64,000 nt of DNA, taken from positions 80,674-144,673 of the forward strand of contig NZ_WLYI01000010.1 in NCBI RefSeq assembly GCF_009707515.1, written 5' to 3'. The notes beneath the pieces were generated by a model, which was not told the origin of the DNA, did not search any database, and worked only from the letters and a program-made list of their open reading frames with translations. Every line of letters begins with the position of its first letter. The first letter of the stretch is position 1. Both the position numbers and the translations under genes were made by a program. Origin of the DNA: Pseudomonas karstica. GTDB taxonomy: Bacteria; Pseudomonadota; Gammaproteobacteria; Pseudomonadales; Pseudomonadaceae. Below are positions 1-8,033 of this stretch, piece after piece.

Positions 1-569
1 GTGGGCATGTCCAGGCTGGAGTAGTAGCGATCAGCACATTTGAAACCGACAAACTTGGCGCGGGTGTCAGCGCCAACATGCTCCAGGAAGTTCTTCAGTG
101 GCACGCCACCCCATTGCCCGATGGCGCTCCAGCCTTCCACGCAGATCAAGCGTGTGATATCGCTGCGCTGCGGCAGCTTGCGCAAACCTTCGAGCGTCCA
201 GGGCGCCTTGTCCCGCACCCGTCCCGACACGGCGAGTGAGTAATTCGCCAGGTCGACTTGCGGGATATCATCCTCGGCGTAGAACGCGTTGAACGGAAAT
301 GGCTGGGTCATCTGCGCCTGGGTAAAGGTCGGGGCCAGTTTATGCCCGCTGAACAGCCAGGCCTGAACCCGGTCATTCCAGCGCGACATCGCCCACAGCA
401 CCTTATCCACCTGGTCGCCGTCCTGGAGGTTGCAACCGCTAAGCATCGCCATGGCGCCAACGGTCAAGCCGCCCCGCAGGAAGTTTCGCCGCTGGATACT
501 TTCCAGCTGGAGCTGCTGTGCAGGCTCAAGTCTGATGCGCTGAACCGCGCGCTTTTTTGGCTCAATCAT
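1..569 (-). CDS. Sulfite-oxidase-like molybdopterin oxidoreductase, lipoprotein (C-terminus beyond window)
   Basis: The first 189 codons of a molybdopterin-dependent oxidoreductase; the 3' part lies outside the window. A twin-arginine motif (RRNFLRGG, about residues 29-36) is followed by a hydrophobic stretch and a lipobox-like LSGC. This predicts folded Tat export and lipid anchoring on the periplasmic side. The segment RLICVEGWSAIGQWGG contains the Cys that ligates molybdenum in the sulfite oxidase fold. The ATG overlaps the end of the upstream cytochrome b561 gene by 8 bases (ATGATTGA), so the two are translationally coupled and the cytochrome is the likely electron partner. It resembles MsrP (YedY) in fold and gene context. 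However, MsrP is a soluble Tat protein, and the substrate here cannot be read from sequence. Confidence 0.85.
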   Translation of the reverse strand, partial: MIEPKKRAVQRIRLEPAQQLQLESIQRRNFLRGGLTVGAMAMLSGCNLQDGDQVDKVLWAMSRWNDRVQAWLFSGHKLAPTFTQAQMTQPFPFNAFYAEDDIPQVDLANYSLAVSGRVRDKAPWTLEGLRKLPQRSDITRLICVEGWSAIGQWGGVPLKNFLEHVGADTRAKFVGFKCADRYYSSLDMP

Positions 570-1185
570 GTTTGGGCCTTGCGCTTTCAATCGGCCGTAC
601 GCCACCCGTGATCATGGGCAACAGGGTTTTCGGCACCAGCAGTACCAACGCCAGATGTACAACGACAAACGCGCCAATGGCCGCCATCGCAGCGAAATGC
701 ACGTAACGTGCAATGTCATAGCCGCCCAACAGCGCGACCAGTTCTTGTAGTTGGATGGGTTTCCAGATTGCCAACCCCGAAATGACGATCAATCCACCTG
801 CCGCCAGCACCAGCCAATACATCAGGCGCTGCACCGCGTTGTATGCGCCCTTCTCGTGTGCCAGGCGCAAACGCAACGCATCGGTCAAGTCGCGCCTCAC
901 CGCCCGGACGCTAACCGGCAAGAGGTCACGTTTGAAATGGCGGCTGATCAAGCCGTAGAGCAAATAGATCAGGCCGTTTATGAACAACAACCACATAAAC
1001 GCAAAATGCCAGGCAAGCGAGCCGCCCAACCAGCCACCGACGGTCAATTGCGCAGGAAACCTGAAGGCGAACAGCGGGGAGGCGTTGTAAATTGCCCAGC
1101 CGCTCATAAACATACAGACCATGCAAATGGCATTCAGCCAATGCGTCAGGCGGACAGGCCATGGATGAATGGGTGTTTTTTTCAT
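562..1185 (-). CDS. Cytochrome b561-type membrane cytochrome
   Basis: A 207-residue integral membrane protein with about four transmembrane segments. His residues suited to heme b ligation include RLTHWLNA near the N-terminus, WHFAF, RYVHFAA and VVVHLAL. It probably passes electrons from the quinol pool to the periplasmic molybdenum enzyme encoded just downstream, as MsrQ does for MsrP, although this protein belongs to the cytochrome b561/Ni-Fe hydrogenase b family rather than MsrQ. The ATG at 1185 is preceded by a strong GGAGGGGG ribosome site. An upstream in-frame ATG at 1203 would bury that site inside the gene, so the shorter start is preferred. It sits between an exported protein gene and the oxidoreductase in one minus-strand operon. 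Confidence 0.85.
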   Translation of the reverse strand: MKKTPIHPWPVRLTHWLNAICMVCMFMSGWAIYNASPLFAFRFPAQLTVGGWLGGSLAWHFAFMWLLFINGLIYLLYGLISRHFKRDLLPVSVRAVRRDLTDALRLRLAHEKGAYNAVQRLMYWLVLAAGGLIVISGLAIWKPIQLQELVALLGGYDIARYVHFAAMAAIGAFVVVHLALVLLVPKTLLPMITGGVRPIESARPKHD

Positions 1186-1262
1186 GTGTTCCCCCTCCCG
1201 CAAAGACCCTGCGAATACTGCCGCAGCGAGGCCTCCCGGCCCCGCTGTAACGCCAATAGTCT

Positions 1263-1868
1263 TTACATCGGCGGCTGGAAGCCATCTTTGCCAACCGCAA
1301 CACCCCGTGCGCTTTTGCCATCCTGGGCTGGGAACACGACAACTTTGGCGCCTTTGACCAATTCATCGGCTTTGCCCGGTTCTACGTAGGCAATTGGCAC
1401 ATCATTGGGCACTATCAACTGCTTCTCACCGCCCTTGTAACTAACGGTCAGCGTGCGGCCATTGGCTTTGGACAATTTGCCCACGGTTCCATTGGTCATG
1501 GTGCCAGTGCTGCCATCCGCGTTCTGCCAACCGTAATGACCTTCGCCGCTGCCCTTGAGGCTGGACTCGAAGACGGTGACTTCCAGCGCCTTCAGTGAAC
1601 CGTCAGCCTGCGGAGTGGCTGCCGAGCCGACGAAGCTGTCGGGTTTGATCGAATCGATAGCCGCCTTTGACACTCGGACGATACCGGTCTTGTCAGTCAA
1701 ACCGATCGTCTCGTGCGCGCCAGTACGGGTGGTGAAAGTCAGCGTGTTGTCGCTGACACTTTCGACGGTGCCACGCAGTGGCTTGATCACGGGCATATCG
1801 GCCGCAGTGGCCATGACAGCAGCACTGAGCATCAGCACGCCAAGCGTAGTGGAAAGAACAGTTTTCAT
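1263..1868 (-). CDS. Exported periplasmic protein of unknown function
   Basis: A 201-residue protein with a clear Sec signal peptide (MKTVLSTTLGVLMLSAAVMATAA, probable cleavage after ATA-A). The mature part is rich in beta-strand-like segments (RGTVESVSDNTLTFTT, RTLTVSYKGG) and resembles two OB/SH3-like modules as in DUF5666-type proteins. No catalytic motif is visible. It is the first gene of the minus-strand operon with the cytochrome b561 and the molybdenum oxidoreductase. Its promoter region, shared with the divergent two-component system, carries two response-regulator-like operators. A role as a periplasmic accessory or a metal- or oxidant-stress protein is an inference from position only. 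Confidence 0.75.
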   Translation of the reverse strand: MKTVLSTTLGVLMLSAAVMATAADMPVIKPLRGTVESVSDNTLTFTTRTGAHETIGLTDKTGIVRVSKAAIDSIKPDSFVGSAATPQADGSLKALEVTVFESSLKGSGEGHYGWQNADGSTGTMTNGTVGKLSKANGRTLTVSYKGGEKQLIVPNDVPIAYVEPGKADELVKGAKVVVFPAQDGKSARGVAVGKDGFQPPM

Positions 1869-1940
1869 TGTGGCGGTTCCCTACAGGTTTTAGGTGCTGC
1901 CATCCTCTGCTCCTGTCCGGTACCGCCGGATGACCGCCGG

Positions 1941-1991
1941 ATGACATTTTTGTCATGCGCAGCATCCGCCCAAGAATGACAAAAATGTAAC
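1941..1991. promoter_or_regulatory. Paired ATGACA-N4-TGTCAT operators in the divergent promoter region
   Basis: Two inverted repeats lie 35 bp apart: ATGACATTTTTGTCAT at 1941-1956 (perfect) and ATGACAAAAATGTAAC at 1976-1991 (one arm degenerate). The form TGACA-N4-TGT(C/A)A is like the boxes bound by the CopR/CusR/HprR group of OmpR-family regulators. They lie between the exported-protein gene (start 1868) and the response regulator (start 2117), so both transcripts could be controlled and the regulator could control itself. Confidence 0.65.
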
Positions 1992-2116
1992 CAACGCTAC
2001 TCTCACAGCTGGTTACAATCCAACGCTGACAAGGCTTGCAGCGGCTCAATGAATATTTGCGGCCCGCGAGTAGCCCAGGCTGAAACCCATAATGGTGAGA
2101 CCCGAGCGCCCTGACG

Positions 2117-2812
2117 ATGCATATCCTGCTGATCGAAGACGACACCAAAACCGGCGAGTACCTGAAGAAGGGGCTGGGCGAATCCGGCTACAACGTCGAT
2201 TGGACTCAACACGGCGCCGATGGCCTGCACATGGCACTGGAGACATCCTACGACCTGATCGTGCTGGATGTGATGCTGCCAGGCATTGATGGTTTCCAGA
2301 TCATTGAGCTATTGCGCGCCAGGCAAGACGTTCCAGTGCTGTTCCTCACTGCCCGCGACCAACTGCAGGACCGCATTCGTGGCCTGGAACTCGGCGCTGA
2401 CGACTATCTGGTGAAGCCGTTTTCCTTCACCGAATTGCTGTTGCGCATCCGCACCATCCTGCGTCGTGGGGTGGTCCGTGAAGCCGATCAATTTCACATC
2501 GCCGATCTGGAGCTGGACCTTGTGCGTCGCCGGGTGACCCGCCAGCAACAAGTGATTGCATTGACCAATAAGGAGTTCGCCCTGCTGCATCTGTTCTTGC
2601 GCCGTGAGGGCGAGGTAATGTCCCGGGCGCAGATAGCCTCGCAAGTCTGGGACATGAACTTCGACAGCGACACCAACGTGGTAGACGTAGCCGTCAAACG
2701 CCTGCGCAACAAGGTAGACATGCCCTACCCGGTCAAACTGATCCATACCGTGCGTGGCATCGGTTATGTGTGCGAGGTGCGGTCATGTGGACCCGACGTC
2801 AGCCTTCCCTGA
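2117..2812 (+). CDS. OmpR-family response regulator (CopR/HprR type)
   Basis: A 231-residue DNA-binding response regulator. The receiver domain occupies about residues 1-118, with acidic pocket EDD (7-9), phosphoacceptor Asp51 in IVLDVMLPG, and the conserved Lys in DDYLVKPF. A winged-helix output domain follows (about 130-222, ending GIGYVCEV). It belongs to the heavy-metal/oxidant group with CopR, CusR, IrlR and HprR. The gene overlaps the sensor kinase start by 28 bases, a typical coupled pair. It is divergent from the exported protein/cytochrome/molybdoenzyme operon, and two inverted-repeat operators in the gap fit control of both directions. In E. coli the related HprRS controls msrPQ, which is a close architectural parallel. 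Confidence 0.9.
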   Translation: MHILLIEDDTKTGEYLKKGLGESGYNVDWTQHGADGLHMALETSYDLIVLDVMLPGIDGFQIIELLRARQDVPVLFLTARDQLQDRIRGLELGADDYLVKPFSFTELLLRIRTILRRGVVREADQFHIADLELDLVRRRVTRQQQVIALTNKEFALLHLFLRREGEVMSRAQIASQVWDMNFDSDTNVVDVAVKRLRNKVDMPYPVKLIHTVRGIGYVCEVRSCGPDVSLP

Positions 2813-4179
2813 CCCTGCGTTCGACGCTGGCTTTCGCACTGGTGGCGATGCTGACGGTGGCCGGTGCCGGGTTCTATTTGTATGGATCGATAAAGGCCTC
2901 TGTCTTGCTGTACAGCGATCATGCAGTGCTGGGGCGCCTGGATCACTTTCGCAAACTGCTGCGCTACGACCTGCCGCTGGAGAAGCTGCGTGACAGCCCG
3001 CAGATTTTCAAAAACATGCTCGACAGCGAAGACGATATTTTCATTATCGGCGAGCCAGGCCAACCGCCAGTGATCATGGTCAATCCGCTGAGTGCAAAGC
3101 TGCCTGAGTTGCCGATGGTCAATCAAGATGCAGCCCTGACCGTGAATAGCCTGCGCAGCGGTATGACCGCCTCCGGCGCGCCGTTGCGTGCCGCCAGTGT
3201 GGAAACGATCTCTGGCGGTCGCAAGGTACACCTTACTGCCGCGCACATCATGGGCAAGGAAATGGCCATGCTCGCAGCCTTTCGCGAGCGCATTTACCTG
3301 GCCGTCTCGGCGGCCTTCCTGCTCACTGCATTGCTCGGTTACATGCTGCTGCGTCGAGGGCTTAAACCCTTGCACACGATGGCCGCGCACGCCGCAAACA
3401 TATCACCCAAGCACCTCGATAGCAGGATGAACAGCGAACATACGCCGATTGAATTGCAACAGTTGAACGACGCCTATAACGCCATGCTTGATCGTCTCGC
3501 CGACGGTTATCAGCGGTTGATGCAGTTTTCCGCAGACCTGGCTCACGAAATACGTACGCCTATAGGGTCGTTGATGGGCCACTGCCAGGTTGCCCTGCGC
3601 CAATCACGGAGCGAGGACGAATACCAGGCGCTGCTGGCTTCGAACCTGGAGGAGCTGGAGCGCATTTCACGCATGGTCGAAAGTATTCTGTTCCTTGCTC
3701 GCGCCGACGAAGCGCAATCGGTAGTCGAGCGTCAGCCGCTCTCCCTGCATGACGAACTGCAACGCATTGCCGGGTACTTCGAAGGCCTGGCCGAAGAACG
3801 ACAGATGACAGTGCATGCCACTGGCGATGGCACCCTGAAGGCGGACCCGCTGCTGCTGCGCCGGGCATTGAGCAATCTGGTTGCGAATGCTATTCGCTAT
3901 GCCGATGAAGGCAGCGAGATTCTGATGCGCGCGACAGCTGCCAACGGCGGCTGGCGGATCGAAGTGGAGAATCAAGGTCCGATGCTGACCGATGCGACCC
4001 TGCGCAAGCTGTTCGACCGGTTTTACCGGGGCGATGCCTCGCGTCACCAAAGCTCTGACTCCAACGGCCTGGGCCTGGCCATCGTCACGGCAATCATGCA
4101 ACTGCATGGCGGCGAGGTGAGCGTGAAACAACCGCAGCCGGGGACTATCTGTTTTACATTGTTTTTCCCGACTGCGTGA
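2785..4179 (+). CDS. Heavy-metal/oxidant-type sensor histidine kinase
   Basis: A 464-residue inner-membrane sensor kinase. Transmembrane segments lie at about 14-34 and 170-190 around a roughly 130-residue periplasmic sensor loop. A HAMP region, a HisKA box with His254 (DLAHEIRTP) and an HATPase domain with N ([11 protein letters not shown]) and G (NGLGLAIV) boxes follow. It is of the CopS/IrlS/HprS class. The start chosen is ATG 2785, with GAGGTG about 6-8 bases upstream. A GTG at 2770 would add five residues. It overlaps the regulator gene and is presumably its cognate kinase. The inducer is not evident: copper, chlorine species or peroxide are candidates by family only. Confidence 0.88.
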   Translation: MWTRRQPSLTLRSTLAFALVAMLTVAGAGFYLYGSIKASVLLYSDHAVLGRLDHFRKLLRYDLPLEKLRDSPQIFKNMLDSEDDIFIIGEPGQPPVIMVNPLSAKLPELPMVNQDAALTVNSLRSGMTASGAPLRAASVETISGGRKVHLTAAHIMGKEMAMLAAFRERIYLAVSAAFLLTALLGYMLLRRGLKPLHTMAAHAANISPKHLDSRMNSEHTPIELQQLNDAYNAMLDRLADGYQRLMQFSADLAHEIRTPIGSLMGHCQVALRQSRSEDEYQALLASNLEELERISRMVESILFLARADEAQSVVERQPLSLHDELQRIAGYFEGLAEERQMTVHATGDGTLKADPLLLRRALSNLVANAIRYADEGSEILMRATAANGGWRIEVENQGPMLTDATLRKLFDRFYRGDASRHQSSDSNGLGLAIVTAIMQLHGGEVSVKQPQPGTICFTLFFPTA

Positions 4180-4341
4180 ATGACGGTCTTCGCGGATATC
4201 CTGATGCCATCCTTGCGAAATAGCGCGCACTGTAAACCGTAGCTGCGGGACAGACGGGTAACTCGGCGGCAGCAGGCGAATATCGCTGAAGGCCTATTCC
4301 CGGCCAAAACGCAGCGCCGGGCGTTCCCACGGAGGATGAGG

Positions 4342-5673
4342 TCAGGCCTGCGCACCGATCACGACGATAGCGCTGCGCCGCTCGTTGAGGGCATAAGCCG
4401 TCATCGCCAAGGCTGCGACAGCACCGGGAATGGCAAAGGCCATGAAATTCAGTTGCAGCGGCAACTCGACCCCCATCAGCGCGCCGCCCAGCAACGGACC
4501 AACGATGGCACCATTGCGACCAATGCCCGAGGCCCAACCCAGGCCGGTGGAACGAATCGACAACCCGTAGAGTTGAGCTGCACCGGCATACAGCAGAATT
4601 TGCGTGCCAATGGTGGTGGCGCCAGCAACGAAGATCAACAGGTACAGGACCGGCATCGGGCTGTTGATACCCAGCAGGCTGATTGATACCGCCGCGGCGA
4701 TAAAGAAGGCAATCATGACTTTCACCAGGTTCAACCGATCCCCCAGCCAACCCCCGACAATCGCCCCAGCCATGCCACCGAAGTTCAGCGCCAACAGGAA
4801 CGACAGGCTCGACCCCAGGCTGTAGCCCGCGCCCGCCATCAGCTTTGGCAGCCAGGAACTTAGGGCGTAGACCATCAACAGGCAGCAGAAGAATGCGATC
4901 CAGATCGCCAGTGTGCGCACGGCCAGGCCATGGCGAAACAGCTCCAGTACGGAGGCGCTTTTACCCTTGCCATCGCTGATCAGCAACTCGTCCTCGGCGC
5001 TGATCTGGCTTTCAGGTGCCAGGCGCTTGAGCAGTATTCGCGCCTGTTGCAGCCGGCCCTGGCGAATGAGGAAAACGATAGATTCAGGCAGCAGGTACAG
5101 AATCAACGGGAGCAGCAACAGCGGCAGCGTCGCGACGAAAAACATCGACGACCAGCCAAAGCGCGGCAGCATGAAAATCCCCACGGCAGCTGAGAGCATG
5201 CCGCCCAGGGAATAGCCGCTAAACATCAGCGCCACCAAGGTGCTGCGCATTTTCTTCGGGGCGTATTCATTCATCAGTGCAACCGCATTGGGCATCAGCC
5301 CGCCGCAGCCGAGCCCGGCGATAAAGCGACATATACCGAACTCGGTGGGGCTGCTGGCAAAACCGTTGACCACGGTGGCGACGCTGAACAGCGCAACGCA
5401 AATGGCAATGCCTTTCTTGCGGCCTATCCTGTCTGCCAGGCTGCCGAAGGCCAGCGCGCCGAACATCATGCCAAAGAGCGCGTAACTGCCCAGCGCCCCA
5501 GCCTGTAAAGGCGACAGCCCCCACTCTTTCATAATGGCCGGCAAAACCACACCGTAGATAAACAAATCATAGCCGTCGAAGATCAACAGCAAGGCACACA
5601 GGCCCATCACTAACCAGTGGAACCGGCTGAAACGGGCGTTATCGATAATCGAATGGACGTCATGGGTACGCAT
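4342..5673 (-). CDS. benK: Benzoate MFS transporter BenK (aromatic acid:H+ symporter)
   Basis: A 443-residue major facilitator of the aromatic acid:H+ symporter family with 12 predicted membrane spans. The family signatures are FDGYDLFIYGVVLP in span 1 and the loop 2-3 motif GSLADRIGRKKG. It likely imports benzoate for the adjacent benABCD pathway and is the last gene of that minus-strand operon, 54 bases after benD. The ATG at 5673 (MRTHDVHS) has GAGAG upstream. An in-frame start at 5721 would overlap no better signal. An AACAACAA element just upstream suggests Crc/Hfq control of translation. BenE and a benzoate porin, often found nearby, are not in the window. Confidence 0.88.
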   Translation of the reverse strand: MRTHDVHSIIDNARFSRFHWLVMGLCALLLIFDGYDLFIYGVVLPAIMKEWGLSPLQAGALGSYALFGMMFGALAFGSLADRIGRKKGIAICVALFSVATVVNGFASSPTEFGICRFIAGLGCGGLMPNAVALMNEYAPKKMRSTLVALMFSGYSLGGMLSAAVGIFMLPRFGWSSMFFVATLPLLLLPLILYLLPESIVFLIRQGRLQQARILLKRLAPESQISAEDELLISDGKGKSASVLELFRHGLAVRTLAIWIAFFCCLLMVYALSSWLPKLMAGAGYSLGSSLSFLLALNFGGMAGAIVGGWLGDRLNLVKVMIAFFIAAAVSISLLGINSPMPVLYLLIFVAGATTIGTQILLYAGAAQLYGLSIRSTGLGWASGIGRNGAIVGPLLGGALMGVELPLQLNFMAFAIPGAVAALAMTAYALNERRSAIVVIGAQA

Positions 5674-5689
5674 GGCAGTGCTCTCATTA

Positions 5690-5697
5690 TTGTTGTT
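5690..5697 (-). promoter_or_regulatory. Candidate Crc/Hfq (AANAANAA) site before benK
   Basis: On the minus strand the benK leader reads AACAACAA directly followed by TAATGAGAG and the ATG. This matches the AANAANAA catabolite-activity motif bound by Hfq/Crc in Pseudomonas and lies next to the ribosome site, where binding would block translation when preferred carbon sources are present. Confidence 0.45.
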
Positions 5698-5727
5698 GTG
5701 AGTCAGTGTCTGCAGGTACATGTCGGA

Positions 5728-6489
5728 TCAGCCCAGGTCACCGCCTCCCACCGGCAAGGTGACACCCGTGATATATGAGGCTTCGTCAGAGGCCAGAAAC
5801 AGAATCGCGCCGGCTTGTTCGTCAATGCTGCCGTAGCGCTTCATCAGGCTGCTGTCGAGGGTCTGGTCGACGATCTGCTGATACCACACGCGTTCCTGCT
5901 CGCTTTGCGGCTGGCCGTTGCGCGGGATGCGGCGCGGCGGTGCTTCGGTGCCGCCCGGCGCGGTGGCGTTGACCCGGATGCCGCTGCCGGCGGTTTCCAG
6001 GGCCAGGCAGGCAGTCAGGGCATTGACGCCGCCCTTGGCCGCGCCATACGGCACCCGATTGACGCCGCGGGTAGCGATGGAGGAAACGTTGACAATCGCG
6101 CCGCTGCCCTGCTCCAGCATGTAGGGCAATACGCAGTGGCAACACCACAGCGTCGGGAACAGCGAGCGGCGCACTTCGGCTTCTATTTCCTGTTCGCCAT
6201 AGTGTTCGAACGGCTTGGCCCAGATTGTCCCGCCAACGTTGTTGACCAGAATGTCGATACTCCCGAAGCGGGCCTTGGCGGCCGCCATCACCCGGGCACA
6301 CTCGGCATGCTGTTCAAGGTCGGCGGTAAGGACCAGGGCGTGTTCATGCTGCAATTCATGAACGAGCTCCGAGCGGTCGACGGCGACCAGCCAGGCACCC
6401 TCCTCCAGCAGACGCTCGGCAACACGACGGCCGATGCCCTGGGCTGCGCCGGTAACCAGCGCAACCTTGTTGTTGAAACGTAAAGTCAT
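5728..6489 (-). CDS. benD: 1,6-dihydroxycyclohexa-2,4-diene-1-carboxylate dehydrogenase
   Basis: A 253-residue short-chain dehydrogenase that oxidises benzoate cis-diol to catechol with release of CO2, using NAD+. The NAD-binding motif TGAAQGIG lies at about 13-20, NNVGG at 83-87, and the catalytic set is Ser136/137, Tyr148 and Lys152 (YGAAK). The ATG at 6489 is preceded by GAGGAAATCATC. An ATG 21 bases further upstream would overlap benC and lacks such a site. It lies 10 bases after benC in the benABCD operon. Catechol made here must be degraded by cat genes located elsewhere. Confidence 0.93.
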   Translation of the reverse strand: MTLRFNNKVALVTGAAQGIGRRVAERLLEEGAWLVAVDRSELVHELQHEHALVLTADLEQHAECARVMAAAKARFGSIDILVNNVGGTIWAKPFEHYGEQEIEAEVRRSLFPTLWCCHCVLPYMLEQGSGAIVNVSSIATRGVNRVPYGAAKGGVNALTACLALETAGSGIRVNATAPGGTEAPPRRIPRNGQPQSEQERVWYQQIVDQTLDSSLMKRYGSIDEQAGAILFLASDEASYITGVTLPVGGGDLG

Positions 6490-6499
6490 GATGATTTCC

Positions 6500-7534
6500 T
6501 CAGGCGGCATCGCCGGTGGAACAGGCCGCCACGATGGCGTTAGGCGTGAACTTCTCGTAATGAAAGCTGGCCGGCGTCACGCCCTGGTTTTTGAAGTGTT
6601 GACGCACGGCATCGACCATCGGCGGTGGCCCGCAGAGGTATACATCGACATCGCCGTCGTTCAGCGCACTTTCAGCCATGTGCTGGGTGACATAGCCCTG
6701 CTGCGAATGAAGGGTCTGGGGATCGGCCACGCACGTGACAAAAGTGAAGTTGGGCAACTGCACGGCGAACGCTTGCAAAGCCTCGACCATCACCAGGTCC
6801 TGATCCCGCGTCACCCCGTAGATCAGCGTGACCTGGCGAGTCTCCTTGCGTTCGGCCAACACTTGAAGCATCGACAGAAAGGGCGCAAGGCCAGTGCCGC
6901 CGGCGAGAAACAACAATGGCCGGGTAACTTCACGCAGGTAGAAACTGCCCAGCGGCCCGGTCATCGGCACCGCGTCGCCCGGCTGGGCGTGCTCCAGCCA
7001 ACCACTCATCAGGCCGCCGGGTACATGCTTGATCAAAAAGCTGGTGAGCTTTTCGCCGGGGCGGTTGCTGAACGAGTAAGAGCGGGTTTGCCCGCTGCCG
7101 GGAACGCCAATATTGACATACTGGCCAGGGAGGAAGACCGGTGCCTGATCCAGCTCGAAACTGACCTCCAGGGCGGCGTCGGCATGGCGGGTAATGTTTG
7201 AGACTGTGGCGGCAAACTGCGCCGTCCCGGTCTTGCATGCGCTGGACGACACGGGCACGGCAATCACGCAATCGGAGCTCGGCACCATTTGGCAAGTCAG
7301 GATCTGGCGCTCCTGCGCCTCATCCTCGCTTAGCGCGTCTTCGATGTAATCATCACCCAAGTCATAGGCGCCGGTTTCGCAGCGGCACTTACAGGTGCCG
7401 CATACGCCGTCGGAGCAGTCCATGGGCAGGTTGATACGTTGGCGAAAAGCGGCATCGAGGACCTTTTCACCCACCTTGCAGTCGATGAAACGGGTGATCC
7501 CGTCCTCGAAGTTCAGGGCTATGGAGTACGTCAT
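6500..7534 (-). CDS. benC: Benzoate 1,2-dioxygenase reductase component
   Basis: A 344-residue electron-transfer subunit that carries electrons from NADH to the terminal oxygenase BenAB. The N-terminal plant-type [2Fe-2S] ferredoxin has ligands Cys40, Cys45, Cys48 and Cys81. An FAD domain (RSYSFSNRPGE) and an NAD domain (LAGGTGLAPFLSML; CGPPPMVDAV) follow. Length and order match the BenC/XylZ family. It lies between benB and benD in the operon with short gaps. Confidence 0.95.
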   Translation of the reverse strand: MTYSIALNFEDGITRFIDCKVGEKVLDAAFRQRINLPMDCSDGVCGTCKCRCETGAYDLGDDYIEDALSEDEAQERQILTCQMVPSSDCVIAVPVSSSACKTGTAQFAATVSNITRHADAALEVSFELDQAPVFLPGQYVNIGVPGSGQTRSYSFSNRPGEKLTSFLIKHVPGGLMSGWLEHAQPGDAVPMTGPLGSFYLREVTRPLLFLAGGTGLAPFLSMLQVLAERKETRQVTLIYGVTRDQDLVMVEALQAFAVQLPNFTFVTCVADPQTLHSQQGYVTQHMAESALNDGDVDVYLCGPPPMVDAVRQHFKNQGVTPASFHYEKFTPNAIVAACSTGDAA

Positions 7535-7544
7535 GGGTGTGTCC

Positions 7545-8033
7545 TCAGATGTGGTAAATATCGATGACCTGATGGATGTAGTCGTTTTTCAGCACCACTT
7601 TCTTACGCGTGATCAGCGGCTGTTCGGCGCTGATATCCAGGCGGTAAAACGAGGTGCCGAAATACGAATCCGTGGTCTTGTATCGATGGCTGAGGGTCTG
7701 CCAGTTGAACCGCAGCTCCACGTTCTGGCCGTCGTCGGCCAGTACTTCCAGGTTGGTGAGCAAATGCGCGGTGCGCGGCTCCGGCATGCTGGCGCTCGAA
7801 CGCTCGGTCTTGATGCGAAAAACACGGTCTTCCAGGCCGTCACGGCTGGGGTAATAAATCAGCGAAATTTCGCTCTGCGGATCTTCAGTCAGCGTGTCAT
7901 GGTCGTCCCAGGCGGGCATCCAGAACTCAACCTTGGGCGAATAGCATTCCAGCCACTCGTCCCACTGGCGATCGTCCAGCAAGCGCGCTTCGCGGTAGAG
8001 AAAGTCGAGCAGGCGATCGCGGGAAATGCTCAT
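7545..8033 (-). CDS. benB: Benzoate 1,2-dioxygenase small (beta) subunit
   Basis: A 162-residue subunit of the ring-hydroxylating dioxygenase beta family (NTF2-like fold), structural partner of BenA in the alpha3beta3 oxygenase. Recognisable family segments are LLDFLYREARLLDDRQWDEWL near the N-terminus (18-20 residues in) and the C-terminal ITRKKVVLKNDYIHQV. It overlaps the benA stop by four bases (ATGA-type), implying coupled translation and equal subunit supply. Confidence 0.94.
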   Translation of the reverse strand: MSISRDRLLDFLYREARLLDDRQWDEWLECYSPKVEFWMPAWDDHDTLTEDPQSEISLIYYPSRDGLEDRVFRIKTERSSASMPEPRTAHLLTNLEVLADDGQNVELRFNWQTLSHRYKTTDSYFGTSFYRLDISAEQPLITRKKVVLKNDYIHQVIDIYHI

